From the NCBI RefSeq assembly GCF_030709675.1, contig NZ_JAUZQD010000014.1, forward strand, positions 213,276 through 277,275: a DNA stretch of 64,000 nucleotides, given 5' to 3'. Positions 33,338-41,944 of this stretch are shown here, piece by piece (positions within the stretch are counted from its first letter, which is position 1; every line of letters begins with the position of its first letter). A model generated the notes under the pieces. That model was not told the DNA's origin. It made no database searches and saw nothing but the letters and a program-made list of their open reading frames with translations. This DNA is from Symbioplanes lichenis (GTDB lineage: Bacteria > Actinomycetota > Actinomycetes > Mycobacteriales > Micromonosporaceae). The translations under genes and the position numbers were made by a program.

Positions 33338-33895
33338 TCAGCTGTCGGCGGTCTTGGTGAGGACCTTGTAGCCGGCGTCGAGGGTGATGTCCCAGTCGGC
33401 GCCGTCGGGGGTTCGGACTTCGGCTTCGTAGGCGGCGGGGGCTGCGGCGGCCTCGAGGTCGGTGATGGTGCCGCCGGGGACTGCGGCGAGGATGGCCTTT
33501 TCGGCTGCGGCTCGCTCGGCGTCGGTCAGGGCGCGGTCGTCAGCGTCGGAGGCGGCTCCGGAGGGGGCTGCGGCGGCGCCGGAGGGGGTGTCCGTTTCCT
33601 GGGCGATGACCTTGAGGTCCTTGTCGAGGGTCACGTCGACCTCGGTGCCGTCGGGCTTGCGGACCTCGACCTCGTACGCCTCACCTTGATCGTCGCTCGT
33701 CTCGACGTCCGTGGCGGTGCCGCCGCCGACCGCCTGGACCGCGGCGGCGGCCACGCGGGTGCGGTCGTCGCCGGTGACGCCGTCGGAGTCGGCGCTGGCC
33801 GCGGTGGCCCACACTCCGCCGCCGACGGCGAGGGCGGCGACGGTCGCGGTGGTGGCGATGATGACTCGCTTGCTGCGGAGGTTGGGCTTGTTCAT
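33338..33895 (-). CDS. Secreted/anchored protein with two PepSY-like repeats
   Basis: 185 residues. An N-terminal signal (RSKRVIIATTATVAALAVGGGVWATAASADS) precedes two PepSY-like units (ARVAAAAVQAVGGGTATDVETSDD...YEVEVRKPDGTEVDVTLDKDLKVIAQE and AAEKAILAAVPGGTITDLEAA...YEAEVRTPDGADWDITLDAGYKVL). PepSY domains often inhibit or modulate surface proteases. The start at 33895 gives a normal signal. It lies alone with its own promoter and shares its 5' side with the IclR gene's 3' end. Confidence 0.85.
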   Translation of the reverse strand: MNKPNLRSKRVIIATTATVAALAVGGGVWATAASADSDGVTGDDRTRVAAAAVQAVGGGTATDVETSDDQGEAYEVEVRKPDGTEVDVTLDKDLKVIAQETDTPSGAAAAPSGAASDADDRALTDAERAAAEKAILAAVPGGTITDLEAAAAPAAYEAEVRTPDGADWDITLDAGYKVLTKTADS

Positions 33896-33963
33896 GGCCA
33901 CAGCGTGCAGGAGCCTGCCTGAAGCCACGCTGAACGCGAGAGGCGAGGTGTGAAGAGGGCTGC

Positions 33964-34761
33964 TCAGGCGGTCACCGAGGGGATGGCCGCGGTCAGGCTC
34001 CAGTCGTGGCTGATGTCGGCGGCGGTGCGGAGGAGTTCGGGGAGGTAGTCGTCGGTCAGGGTTTCGACGGAGGTTTCGGCGGCGTGGACGGTGACGTTGA
34101 CGGCGGCGATCACGGTGCCGGTGCCGTCGCGGACGCCGGTGGCGATCGAGCGGATGCCGGGGGCGAGGTCCTGGTCGGCCAGGGCCCAGCCTTTGGCGCG
34201 GACCTCGCGCAGGGCGGCTTCCAGGTCGGCGGGGGAGCGGCGCGGGGTGATGCCGGAGCGTGACGGTTCGGCCAGCACGGCGGCCACGGCGGCCGGGGGC
34301 AGGGCGGCGAGCAGGACCTTGCCCATGGAGGTGGCCGGGGCGGGGAAGCGGGTGCCGATGGTCACGGCCAGGGTCACGATCTTGGGGACGGCCACCCGGG
34401 CGACGTAGATGATGTCGCTGCCGTCGAGCTGGGCCAGCGACGTCGACTCGCCGGTGCGCTCGACCAGCTTCTCCATGTGCGGGCGGGCGACCTCCCACAT
34501 GCTCAGCGAGTCGACGTACGCCATGCCCAGGTCGAGGACCCGGGGGGTGAGCGCGTAGTCCCGGCCGGCGCTCCGCACGTACCCCAGGGTCTCGAGGGTT
34601 ATCAAGATCCTCCGGACGGTGGGCCGGGCCAGACCGGTGAGGGTGGCGACCTCGCTGAGGGTCATCGACGGGGTGCCGGACCGGAAGGCGCGCAGGACGT
34701 CGAGGCCGCGGGCCAGCGCCTCGATGAAGTCGGGACTCGTGCCCCTTCCGGTGTCGCTCAT
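33964..34761 (-). CDS. IclR-family regulator
   Basis: 265 residues. Winged HTH (ALARGLDVLRAFRSGTPSMTLSEVATLTGLARPTVRRILITLETLGYV) then the IclR effector domain with SMWEVARPHMEKLVERTGESTSLAQLDGSDIIYVARV and DLAPGIRSIATGVRDGTGTVIAAVNVT. This subtype (PcaR/PobR-like) commonly regulates aromatic-acid catabolism. It lies 13 bases downstream of the amidohydrolase on the same strand and is the likely controller of that gene and the divergent operon. Confidence 0.93.
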   Translation of the reverse strand: MSDTGRGTSPDFIEALARGLDVLRAFRSGTPSMTLSEVATLTGLARPTVRRILITLETLGYVRSAGRDYALTPRVLDLGMAYVDSLSMWEVARPHMEKLVERTGESTSLAQLDGSDIIYVARVAVPKIVTLAVTIGTRFPAPATSMGKVLLAALPPAAVAAVLAEPSRSGITPRRSPADLEAALREVRAKGWALADQDLAPGIRSIATGVRDGTGTVIAAVNVTVHAAETSVETLTDDYLPELLRTAADISHDWSLTAAIPSVTA

Positions 34762-34774
34762 CGGCTCAATGCTT

Positions 34775-36199
34775 TCACTGCGCCCGGCCGGCGTCGTAGT
34801 CGGTGTACTGGTACGGGTTGTCGAACAGCTCGGCCTGCGGCAGGTCGGGGTTCTGACCGGCCTGCCAGGCTTCCTCGCCGAGGCGCTCGCGCAGGTGGTC
34901 GACGGTCGCCTGCACCGCCGTGCGGGCGGCGGCGAGATCGGTGCCGACGAGCCGGCCGTCGCGTTTGACGACCTTGCCGCCGACCAGCACGGTGTGCACG
35001 TCGCCGCGCTGGGCCTGGAAGGCGACGTGGCCGTAGGGGTGCAGGATCGGGAACATCGCCGGCGAGGCGTCGTTCTCGATCAGCACGATGTCGGCCTGCC
35101 GGCCGGGGGTGAGGGCACCGAGCTGCGAGTCGAGGCCCAGCGCCTTGGCGCCGCCGCGGGTGGCCCAGTCGACGACGTGCTCGGCGCGCAGGTGGTGATG
35201 GGTGACGGTCTCCGGCTTGGCGTGCGCCTCGAGGTGTTCGCGGGCCCGGTCGGCGCTGAGCGTGGTGCGCATGGCCGAGAAGAGGTCGCCGCTCCACCAC
35301 ACGCTGGTGTCCATGGAGAGGGAGACGGGCACGCCGTGGCGGCGCAACTGCCAGGTGGGCGGGTAGCCCTGACCCGCGTTCTGCTCACTCTCGGTGGAGA
35401 CCGAGACCGATCCACCGGTGGCGGCGATCCGATGGTACGAGTCGGAGCTGAGCGTGGCGGCGTGCACGTACACGGTGCCGGGGGTCATGAAGCCGTTCTC
35501 GTACATCAGGCGAATGCCCTCGTCGTTGGTGGCGCCCCACACCCCGGCGTGCGTGGTGACGGGCACGCCGAGCTCGCGCGCCACCTCGAAGGCCGCCTTC
35601 TCGGGGAACGCGGGGTCGCCGGTGACGTCGAAGGCCAGCTGGAAGCCGGCGAGCTTGCCCCCGTCGATGCGGCGGCGGTAGAAGTCGCGGAATTCGTCGG
35701 AGGTGCTCCACTCCCACGGCCCGGCCTGGATGTTGCCGTAGCCCAGGACGAACCGGCCGGGCACCGCCTCGAGCGCGTCGACCGCGGCGTCGGCGTGCTG
35801 CGGGGTCTGCAGGCCGTGCGACCAGTCGACGGTGGTGGTGACGCCGGCGTCGAGGGCCTCGATCGCGCCGAGCAGGTTGCCGGCATAGATGTCCTCGGGC
35901 CGGAAGTGCTTGCCCGACTCGAGGTAGTACCAGACGAAGTACTGGGTGAGGGTCCAGTCGGCGCCGTAGCCGCGCATCGCGGTCTGCCACATGTGCCGGT
36001 GGGTGTCGATCATGCCGGGCATGACGATGCCGCCGGTCGCGTCGATCACCTCGGCGTCGTCGGGGGCGGCCAGACCGGTCCCGATCTCGGCGATGCGGCC
36101 GTCGGCGACGAGCACGTCAGCGCCGCTGAGCACGGTGTGGGCGTCGTCCATGGTGAGGACGAGTCCGTTACGGATTATCACGGGTCGGTCGACGGCCAT
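34775..36199 (-). CDS. Amidohydrolase (SsnA/AtzB-like deaminase family)
   Basis: 474 residues. Metal-dependent amidohydrolase: PGMIDTHRHMWQTAM (HxH-like metal pair), THAGVWG, VHAATLS (further His) and SMDTSVWWSGD (catalytic Asp), with the C-terminal GRQADIVLIE composite beta-sandwich. The family deaminates or dechlorinates heterocycles. The ATG at 36199 has AGAGGTG about 7 bases upstream and is preferred to the GTG at 36205. It is divergent from the CoA-transferase operon. The substrate is unknown, but context suggests an aromatic or heteroaromatic amine. Confidence 0.85.
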   Translation of the reverse strand: MAVDRPVIIRNGLVLTMDDAHTVLSGADVLVADGRIAEIGTGLAAPDDAEVIDATGGIVMPGMIDTHRHMWQTAMRGYGADWTLTQYFVWYYLESGKHFRPEDIYAGNLLGAIEALDAGVTTTVDWSHGLQTPQHADAAVDALEAVPGRFVLGYGNIQAGPWEWSTSDEFRDFYRRRIDGGKLAGFQLAFDVTGDPAFPEKAAFEVARELGVPVTTHAGVWGATNDEGIRLMYENGFMTPGTVYVHAATLSSDSYHRIAATGGSVSVSTESEQNAGQGYPPTWQLRRHGVPVSLSMDTSVWWSGDLFSAMRTTLSADRAREHLEAHAKPETVTHHHLRAEHVVDWATRGGAKALGLDSQLGALTPGRQADIVLIENDASPAMFPILHPYGHVAFQAQRGDVHTVLVGGKVVKRDGRLVGTDLAAARTAVQATVDHLRERLGEEAWQAGQNPDLPQAELFDNPYQYTDYDAGRAQ

Positions 36200-36211
36200 C
36201 GGCACCTCTTT

Positions 36212-36225
36212 CGGACGGCTGTCCG
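36212..36225. promoter_or_regulatory. Palindrome in the amidohydrolase leader
   Basis: CGGAC GGCT GTCCG, perfect 5-bp arms about a 4-base centre, 13 bases upstream of the amidohydrolase start. It shares the GGAC/GTCC core with the longer palindrome at 36327-36343. Probably a second site for the same regulator. Confidence 0.5.
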
Positions 36226-36326
36226 CTCAGCGGCCAGCGCTGTCCCGACAGAGTCTGCCTCACGCAGAAACATGTCAAGGGCTTGTTTCCAGTCGATGAC
36301 AGGGGCAGTCTGCTCGTGCGGACAAG

Positions 36327-36343
36327 CGTCCGTAGAACGGACG
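36327..36343. promoter_or_regulatory. 17-bp palindrome before the CoA-transferase gene
   Basis: CGTCCGT AGA ACGGACG, perfect 7-bp arms around three bases, ending 7 bases before the ATG at 36351. Size and form fit IclR-family operators. A bound protein here would cover the ribosome site region and the start, so strong repression or activation of the whole catabolic operon is plausible. Confidence 0.7.
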
Positions 36344-36350
36344 GTCATTG

Positions 36351-37487
36351 ATGGACGAGCCATCCCCGGGGCCACTGAGCGGCCTGCTGGTCGCCGACTT
36401 CTCCCGGATCCTCGCGGGCCCGTACGCGACGATGCTCCTCGCCGACCTCGGCGCGCAAGTGATCAAGGTCGAAGGCCCGGCCGGCGACGACACCCGCACC
36501 TGGATGCCGCCGGAGCGGGACGGCGTATCCACGTACTACCTGGGGATCAACCGCAACAAGCGGTCCATCGCGCTGAACCTCAAGGACCCCGACGACCAGG
36601 CCGCCGCCCAGGAACTGGCCCGGCGCGCCGACGTGCTGATCGAGAACATGCGCCCCGGCGGGCTGGCCCGCTTCGGGCTGGGCTACGACCAGGTCGCGGC
36701 GGGCAACCCGGGCGTCGTCTACGCGAGCATCAGCGGCTTCGGCTCGGGCGCGGGGGCGGCGCTGCCCGGCTACGACCTGATGGTCCAGGCGATCTCCGGG
36801 CTGATGAGCCTCACCGGGGACCCGGACGGCTCGCCCTACCGCGCCGGGATCTCGGTCTTCGACGTCATGGCCGGCATGCACGCGAACATCGGCATCCTGG
36901 CCGCCCTGCACCGGCGCGCCGCCACCGGACGCGGGCAGCATGTCGAGGTCAACCTGCTCAGCTCGGCGCTGTCGGGGCTGGTAAACCATTCCAGCGGGTA
37001 CGTGGCGGGCGGCACCGTCCCGTACCGGATGGGGAATGCGCACCCGAGTCTCTTTCCGTACGAACCGCTGCCGGTCGCCGACGGTGAGCTGATCGTCATC
37101 GCCGGCAACGACGGGCAGTTCCGCAAGCTGTGCCAGGTGCTCGGGCTCGACGAGCTGCCCGCCGACCCCCGCTTCGGCCGCAACCAGGACCGGACGGCGA
37201 ACCGCGAGCAGCTGCGCCCGATCCTCGTCGAGCGGCTCGCCACCCGCACCCGCGACGAGTGGTTCCACCTGCTCATCGCGGCCGGGGTGCCGTGCGCGCC
37301 GATCAACACCATCGACGGCGGCGTGGCCCTGGCCGACGAGCTTGGCCTGGATCCGGTCGTGACCAGCGGCGGCGTGCCCGGCGTGCGCAACCCCATCACG
37401 TTCTCGGAGACGCCCCCGCGCTACGAGCTGCCGCCGCCCGGACTGGACGAACACGGTGAGGAGATCCGCGCATGGCTGAGGAACTGA
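36351..37487 (+). CDS. CaiB/BaiF-type CoA-transferase
   Basis: 378 residues. Class III CoA-transferase: GLLVADFSRILAGPYATMLLADLGAQVIKVE, the Asp region YDLMVQAISGLMSLTG (catalytic Asp expected here) and GRGQHVEVNLL. It moves CoA between acids. The ATG at 36351 is used; a TTG three bases upstream is the only competitor. It heads an operon of five overlapping or closely spaced genes and overlaps the next start by 16 bases. Confidence 0.88.
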   Translation: MDEPSPGPLSGLLVADFSRILAGPYATMLLADLGAQVIKVEGPAGDDTRTWMPPERDGVSTYYLGINRNKRSIALNLKDPDDQAAAQELARRADVLIENMRPGGLARFGLGYDQVAAGNPGVVYASISGFGSGAGAALPGYDLMVQAISGLMSLTGDPDGSPYRAGISVFDVMAGMHANIGILAALHRRAATGRGQHVEVNLLSSALSGLVNHSSGYVAGGTVPYRMGNAHPSLFPYEPLPVADGELIVIAGNDGQFRKLCQVLGLDELPADPRFGRNQDRTANREQLRPILVERLATRTRDEWFHLLIAAGVPCAPINTIDGGVALADELGLDPVVTSGGVPGVRNPITFSETPPRYELPPPGLDEHGEEIRAWLRN

Positions 37488-38239
37488 GCTTCCCGACCGG
37501 TCTGGGCACGTCGACCGAGGACAGCATCTCGCTGCTCGGCCAGGATCTGGCGGCCGGCCTCATGGGGAAGGTCGGCTTCGGGGAGCTGGCGTTCTGGCTG
37601 GTCGCGGGGCGACGGCCCAGCTCCGGTGAGGTACGCCTGTTCGAGGCGGTGCTGGTGGCGCTGGCCGACCACGGATTCACGCCGACGGCGATCGCGGCCC
37701 GGCTGACGTACCTGTCCGCCCCTGATTCGCTGCAGGGTGCCCTCGCGGCCGGGCTGCTCGGCGGCGGATCACGTTTTCTCGGGGTGACCGAGGACTGCGC
37801 TCGCTTCTTGGCGGACACCCTCGCCGCGGCCGAGGGCGACGATTACGACGCGATCGCGCTCGACGCTGTGACGGCGGCCAGGGCGGAGAAACGCATCATT
37901 CCCGGTCTCGGGCATCCGGTGCACAAAGTTCAAGATCCCAGGACCCCCGTTCTGGTACGCATCGCCACCGAGGAAGGCGTCTACGGGCCGCATCTTCGTC
38001 TCTTCGAGGCCATTGGCCGCGTACACCCGCAGGTGTTGAATCGGAAGTTGCCGTTGAACGGGGCCGGAGTGTGCGGCGCGGCGCTCGCCGATCTGGGGTT
38101 GCCGGTGGATCTGCTGCGCGGTTTCGCCCTGCTGGCCCGGGCCGCCGGGCTGCTCGGGCAGATCGCCGAGGAGCGGCGCCGGCCCGTCGCGAACCAGATT
38201 TATCTGGCCGTCGATCGCAACGCCGTCTACGAGCCCTGA
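37472..38239 (+). CDS. Citryl-CoA-lyase-like (citrate synthase superfamily) protein
   Basis: 255 residues. Compact member of the citrate synthase superfamily: DSISLLGQDLAAGLMGKVGFGELAFWLVAGRRPSSGEVRLFEAVLVALADHG, GGGSRFLGVTEDCA, IPGLGHPVHKVQDPR and NGAGVCGAALADLGLP. The GxGHPxHK motif and the small size resemble citryl-CoA lyases, which split a CoA thioester of a tertiary hydroxy acid. The family's condensing enzymes are longer. Coupled to the CoA-transferase upstream, which could supply its thioester substrate. Confidence 0.8.
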   Translation: MAEELSFPTGLGTSTEDSISLLGQDLAAGLMGKVGFGELAFWLVAGRRPSSGEVRLFEAVLVALADHGFTPTAIAARLTYLSAPDSLQGALAAGLLGGGSRFLGVTEDCARFLADTLAAAEGDDYDAIALDAVTAARAEKRIIPGLGHPVHKVQDPRTPVLVRIATEEGVYGPHLRLFEAIGRVHPQVLNRKLPLNGAGVCGAALADLGLPVDLLRGFALLARAAGLLGQIAEERRRPVANQIYLAVDRNAVYEP

Positions 38240-38257
38240 GTTCCCGAAAGGACAGTC

Positions 38258-39121
38258 ATGGCCAGCATTGTCGCGGTCATCGCTTCGACGCATCATCCCT
38301 TCTACTACCGGGCCAGCACGGCGACGGGCGCGGACCGGCCGCCGTTCGCCGACGAGTGGACCGCCAAGATCCTCGCCTTCCGGGAGACACTGACCCGCGC
38401 CCGGCCGGACGTTCTCGTGATGGTGGGCTCCGACCATTTCCACCAGCTGTGGCTGGACAACATGCCGCAGTTCCTGGTCGGCAAGGCACCGATGTACGAC
38501 GCGAACTGGTACAACGAGGAACGCGAGTTCGGGCTGCCGAGAATGCTGCTGCAAGGACAGGAAGACCTGTCCGCGCACATTCTGCGCAACGGCCTCGACG
38601 AGGGCTTCGACCTGGCGTTCAGCAACGAGCTGCGCATCGACCACAGCATCACCTGCCCGATCATCACGCTGCGGCCCGAGGCGGACCTGCCGATCGTGCC
38701 GATCTACACCAACATCTTCGCGCCGCCGCTGCCGCAGCCGAAACGGTTCGTCGCGCTCGGCGAGGCGATTCGCCGGATCATCGAGCAGTGGCCCTCGCAC
38801 CTGCGGGTCGCGGTCATCGGCACCGGTCATCTGTCACTCGAGCTCGGCGGGCCCCGGCAATTCGGGCCGCACGGACCCGATCCGGCCTTCGACGAGAAGG
38901 CGGTCGGATGGATCGCGAACGGTGACCTGGACGGCTGCCTGCGCGAGGTGACATTGGACAGTCTGCACACCCCGGGCAACGCCACCCACGGATTCATGGA
39001 CTTCATGCTGATGATGGGTGTCGCCGGCGCCGGGGTGAAGGCCGACTATGTCGACACGCTCGACCTGTTCCACACGATGGAGGCGTACTTCACCTGGTAC
39101 CCGGAAGGGAGGCCGGCATGA
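38258..39121 (+). CDS. LigB-type extradiol ring-cleavage dioxygenase subunit
   Basis: 287 residues. Class III extradiol fold (LigB): the metal His pair region ASTHHPF near residue 11, DVLVMVGSDHFH, DHSITCPIITLRPEADLPIVPIYTN, and VAVIGTGHLSLEL. The family uses Fe(II) to open catechol-type rings next to the hydroxyls. It overlaps the LigA-type gene (ATGA), as in protocatechuate 4,5-dioxygenase and gallate dioxygenase systems. The ring substrate is not evident. Confidence 0.87.
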   Translation: MASIVAVIASTHHPFYYRASTATGADRPPFADEWTAKILAFRETLTRARPDVLVMVGSDHFHQLWLDNMPQFLVGKAPMYDANWYNEEREFGLPRMLLQGQEDLSAHILRNGLDEGFDLAFSNELRIDHSITCPIITLRPEADLPIVPIYTNIFAPPLPQPKRFVALGEAIRRIIEQWPSHLRVAVIGTGHLSLELGGPRQFGPHGPDPAFDEKAVGWIANGDLDGCLREVTLDSLHTPGNATHGFMDFMLMMGVAGAGVKADYVDTLDLFHTMEAYFTWYPEGRPA

Positions 39122-39480
39122 GCAAGTATCTGCTGAACAAATTCCTCTTCACCGTCGATCGCGACCCGGCGCTCGTCGAGCGTTATCGCACCGAGCCGCG
39201 CGAGCTGGTCACGTGGTGGGAGGAGACGACGGCCAACAGCCTGCTCAACTGTCACAGCGGCGAGGCGAGCACATGGCTGGCCTTCTCCGAGGCCGAGCGG
39301 GACGCTCTGATCGCCCACGATCACGTCCGGCTGTTCGAGATGGGCGCGCATCCCTTCCTGACGCTCACGCTGTTCATCGCCATGTTCGAGCAGGACAACA
39401 CCGAGCCGTTGGAGTTCCAGAAGGCGTACGGGGCGGCGCTGGCGGCATTCTCGCTGCCCTACCCGGACATCGCGACATGA
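39118..39480 (+). CDS. LigA-type ring-cleavage dioxygenase small subunit
   Basis: 120 residues, matching the all-helical LigA subunit (YLLNKFLFTVDRDPALVERYRTEP, EAERDALIAHDHVRLFEMGAHPFLTLTLFIA). LigA packs against LigB and shapes the substrate pocket. The start overlaps the LigB stop (ATGA). The ADH gene overlaps its end in the same way. Confidence 0.88.
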   Translation: MSKYLLNKFLFTVDRDPALVERYRTEPRELVTWWEETTANSLLNCHSGEASTWLAFSEAERDALIAHDHVRLFEMGAHPFLTLTLFIAMFEQDNTEPLEFQKAYGAALAAFSLPYPDIAT

Positions 39481-40379
39481 TCACGGCGGCGGTGCTGCGC
39501 GAGTGCGGCCGGTCGCCCGTGGTCGAGCAGCATCCGGAGCCCCGTCCCGGCGACGGTCAGGTGCTGATCCGGGTGGCGGCCGCGCCGATCACCCCGCTCG
39601 ACGTGCTGTGCGCCACGGGCACCAGCTATTTCGGGGCGCCGCCGACGCCGTACGTGCCGGGGGTGCAGGGGGTGGGGCACCTGCCCGATGGTACGGCGGT
39701 GTGGTTCGCGACGTCGGCCGGAATGCGACCGGGCTCGGGCAGCATGGCCGCGGCCGTCGCGGTCCCGGAGGCCGATGTGGTCCCGTTGCCGCCCGGCGCA
39801 CCCTTGGAGCTGACCGCCGCGCTCGGGTTGTCGGCCGTCGCCGCCCACGAGGCGCTGCACACGGCCGGTGACCCGGCGGGCAAGCGGATCGTGGTGCTCG
39901 GCGCGGGCGGCGTTGTCGGGCAGTCGGCCGTCCAGCTGGCCCGGCTCGCCGGGGCGAGTCACGTGATCGCCGTCGCCCGCTCCGCCGACGCGCTGGCGCG
40001 AGCCACCGAGCTCGGTGCCACCGCCACGGTGCCGCTCGGTGCAGCCCTCGACGGACCGGTCGACCTGGTGATCGACCCCGTCTTCGGGGCGCCGGCCGCG
40101 GCGGCACTGCGGGCGCTGCGCCCGGGCGGGATATTGGTCAACCTCGGGTCCGCGGCCGGGGCGACCGCGCCGATCGATTCGGCGGTGCTGCGCGGCGGGT
40201 CACTGCGGATCGTCGGCTACACCAACAACTCGCTGACCGTCGAGCGGCGGGCGTCCGTACTCACGAAAATCGCCGGGCTCGCGGCGGCGGGCCGGCTGAC
40301 CGTGACCCACCGCCGCGTTCCCGTGTCCTCGGTCAGCAATGCCTGGACCGCGCCGGGACGCACCATGCTGACCTTCTGA
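39477..40379 (+). CDS. Zinc-type alcohol dehydrogenase / quinone oxidoreductase
   Basis: 300 residues of the medium-chain dehydrogenase superfamily: MITAAVLRECGRSPVVEQHPEPRPGDGQVLIRVAAAPITPLDVL, Rossmann IVVLGAGGVVGQSAVQLARLAG. No Cys or His zinc-ligand cluster is visible, so it is closer to the zinc-free quinone oxidoreductases. Start overlaps the LigA stop (ATGA). It may reduce or oxidise the ring-cleavage product or a side-chain. Confidence 0.85.
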   Translation: MITAAVLRECGRSPVVEQHPEPRPGDGQVLIRVAAAPITPLDVLCATGTSYFGAPPTPYVPGVQGVGHLPDGTAVWFATSAGMRPGSGSMAAAVAVPEADVVPLPPGAPLELTAALGLSAVAAHEALHTAGDPAGKRIVVLGAGGVVGQSAVQLARLAGASHVIAVARSADALARATELGATATVPLGAALDGPVDLVIDPVFGAPAAAALRALRPGGILVNLGSAAGATAPIDSAVLRGGSLRIVGYTNNSLTVERRASVLTKIAGLAAAGRLTVTHRRVPVSSVSNAWTAPGRTMLTF

Positions 40380-40391
40380 CCGTGTCTCGTC

Positions 40392-41816
40392 TCACGGCCA
40401 GATCTCCGCGCGGTCGATGCTGATCACCGTGCCGGTGGAGGCCGAGGCGCGTTCACCGGTCACGCGGACGCGGACGGTGTGGGTGCCGTACGCGAGCTTG
40501 GGGGAGAGCCAGTTCAGGGATTCGCCGACCCGGATGGCGTTGGAGAAGTCGACGCGCTGTTCGGCGCCACCGTCGACGCTGATGGCGGCGATGCCGTTGC
40601 CCACGTCGCGTACGGACAGCAGGCCCAGCTGCGTACCCGTGAAGGTGAACGTGGCCGTCGCGTTGGTGGCGCCGCTCCAATGGTCGTCGCCCCAGAAACA
40701 CTGCGCGGCGCAGCCGGTGCCCGAGCTCCACGCGCCGCCGTACGCGAGGGAGCCGTTCCCGCTCGTACGCCCGTCGTCGTTGATCCAGGCCGTCGAGGGT
40801 CCCGGGTCGCCGGACGGCAGGTCCTGCGTGGCGCCGATGGCCAGGGGTATGCCGAGATTCGGGCTGCCGTCGGCGTTCCAGGTGATGCGCTGCACCCGCG
40901 TCGTCCGGTTGGTGTAGGTGAACACGCTGGTCGTCTTGGCGTGATAGACGATCCAGTCCTGTGTGCCGTCCGGGCTGGTGAAGAACGCGTGGTGCCCGGG
41001 CCCGAACACGCCGTTGCCGTCCGCGCGGGCGAAGACGGCGCCGTTGCGCTGCTGCCAGTTGGCCGGGTTCAGCGGGTCGGCCGTGCTCGCGATGCTCAGC
41101 TGCCAGACCTGATAGTCGGGCTTGCCGGTGTCACAGGCGGAGTAGGTCATCCACGTGCGGCCGTTGCGGTAGAGGAACTCCGGGCCCTCCCGCACCTCGG
41201 GGCAGCCGCCGGCGGCGTTGAGGGCGACCGCGTTGCCTGACACCGTCCACGGGTTCGACAGCGGCGCCACGTTGATGCCGTTGTGCTGGTAGGCGTTGGT
41301 GCCGGCCCACGCCAGATAGAGCCGGCCGTTGTGCTGCATGATGCCGGGGTCGATGGCGAACACGTCACGGTTCGGGGGCACCAGCCGGGCCTTGAAATGG
41401 TACGGGCCGAGCGGGTTGTCGCCGCTGGACTCGAGCACGTAGAGCCGGTGGTTCTCGTCCACCCCGTCGTCGGCGGTGTAGTACATGTACCAGAGCCCGT
41501 TGAGCCGATAGAACTCCGGCGCCCACACCTCCTTGTTGCGCGCGGCGTTGCTGTCGCGCCACACCTCGGTGGCGGGCGCGTTGAGCAGCCCGGCGACGCT
41601 GGGCGCGCGGCGCATCTTGATCGAGTCGCCCTCGGTCATCGTCAGGTAGTAGCTGCCGTTGAAGAAGGTCATGAACGGGTCGGGCTTCACCCCGATCGGG
41701 TTGCGGAACGTGCCGGCGGCCAAGGCGTGAGCCGGGCCGGGCGCGGCGAGCGTGAGCAGCAGTCCGGTGAGCGCGACAAGCGCAAGCCACCACCGGCGGG
41801 GAACGGTTCGGGGCAT
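40392..41816 (-). CDS. Secreted GH43-type glycosidase with C-terminal carbohydrate-binding-like domain
   Basis: 474 residues. Signal peptide (RRWWLALVALTGLLLTLAAPGPAHA) and a five-bladed GH43 propeller: GTFRNPIGVKPDPFMTFFNGSYYL (catalytic Asp in KPDPF), KEVWAPEFYRLNGLWYMYY, DVFAIDPGIMQHNGRLYLAWAG and CPEVREGPEFLYRNG (catalytic Glu). From about residue 345 a beta-sandwich domain (HWSGATNATATFTFTGTQLGLLSVRDVGNG) resembles a carbohydrate-binding module. Likely attacks arabinan or xylan side chains outside the cell. GGAGG precedes the ATG at 41816. Its 3' end faces the ADH operon 12 bases away. Confidence 0.85.
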   Translation of the reverse strand: MPRTVPRRWWLALVALTGLLLTLAAPGPAHALAAGTFRNPIGVKPDPFMTFFNGSYYLTMTEGDSIKMRRAPSVAGLLNAPATEVWRDSNAARNKEVWAPEFYRLNGLWYMYYTADDGVDENHRLYVLESSGDNPLGPYHFKARLVPPNRDVFAIDPGIMQHNGRLYLAWAGTNAYQHNGINVAPLSNPWTVSGNAVALNAAGGCPEVREGPEFLYRNGRTWMTYSACDTGKPDYQVWQLSIASTADPLNPANWQQRNGAVFARADGNGVFGPGHHAFFTSPDGTQDWIVYHAKTTSVFTYTNRTTRVQRITWNADGSPNLGIPLAIGATQDLPSGDPGPSTAWINDDGRTSGNGSLAYGGAWSSGTGCAAQCFWGDDHWSGATNATATFTFTGTQLGLLSVRDVGNGIAAISVDGGAEQRVDFSNAIRVGESLNWLSPKLAYGTHTVRVRVTGERASASTGTVISIDRAEIWP

Positions 41817-41831
41817 GACGTACCTCCATCG

Positions 41832-41858
41832 ACGAGCCCCTGTGGGGGACGGGCTCGT
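41832..41858. promoter_or_regulatory. Inverted repeat in the GH43 leader
   Basis: ACGAGCCC at 41832-41839 and GGGCTCGT at 41851-41858 are perfect 8-bp arms 11 bases apart, just upstream of the GH43 start (minus strand) and about 90 bp before the acyl-CoA dehydrogenase start on the other strand. It could be an operator or an mRNA hairpin; I cannot tell which. Confidence 0.35.
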
Positions 41859-41944
41859 GAGGGGATCGTAAGCCGCCCCGAAGCGATCGGACGGCTCGTA
41901 TGTCCAGACGGGCCGGGCCGGCCGGAGAGGCATACGGTGGGGGG

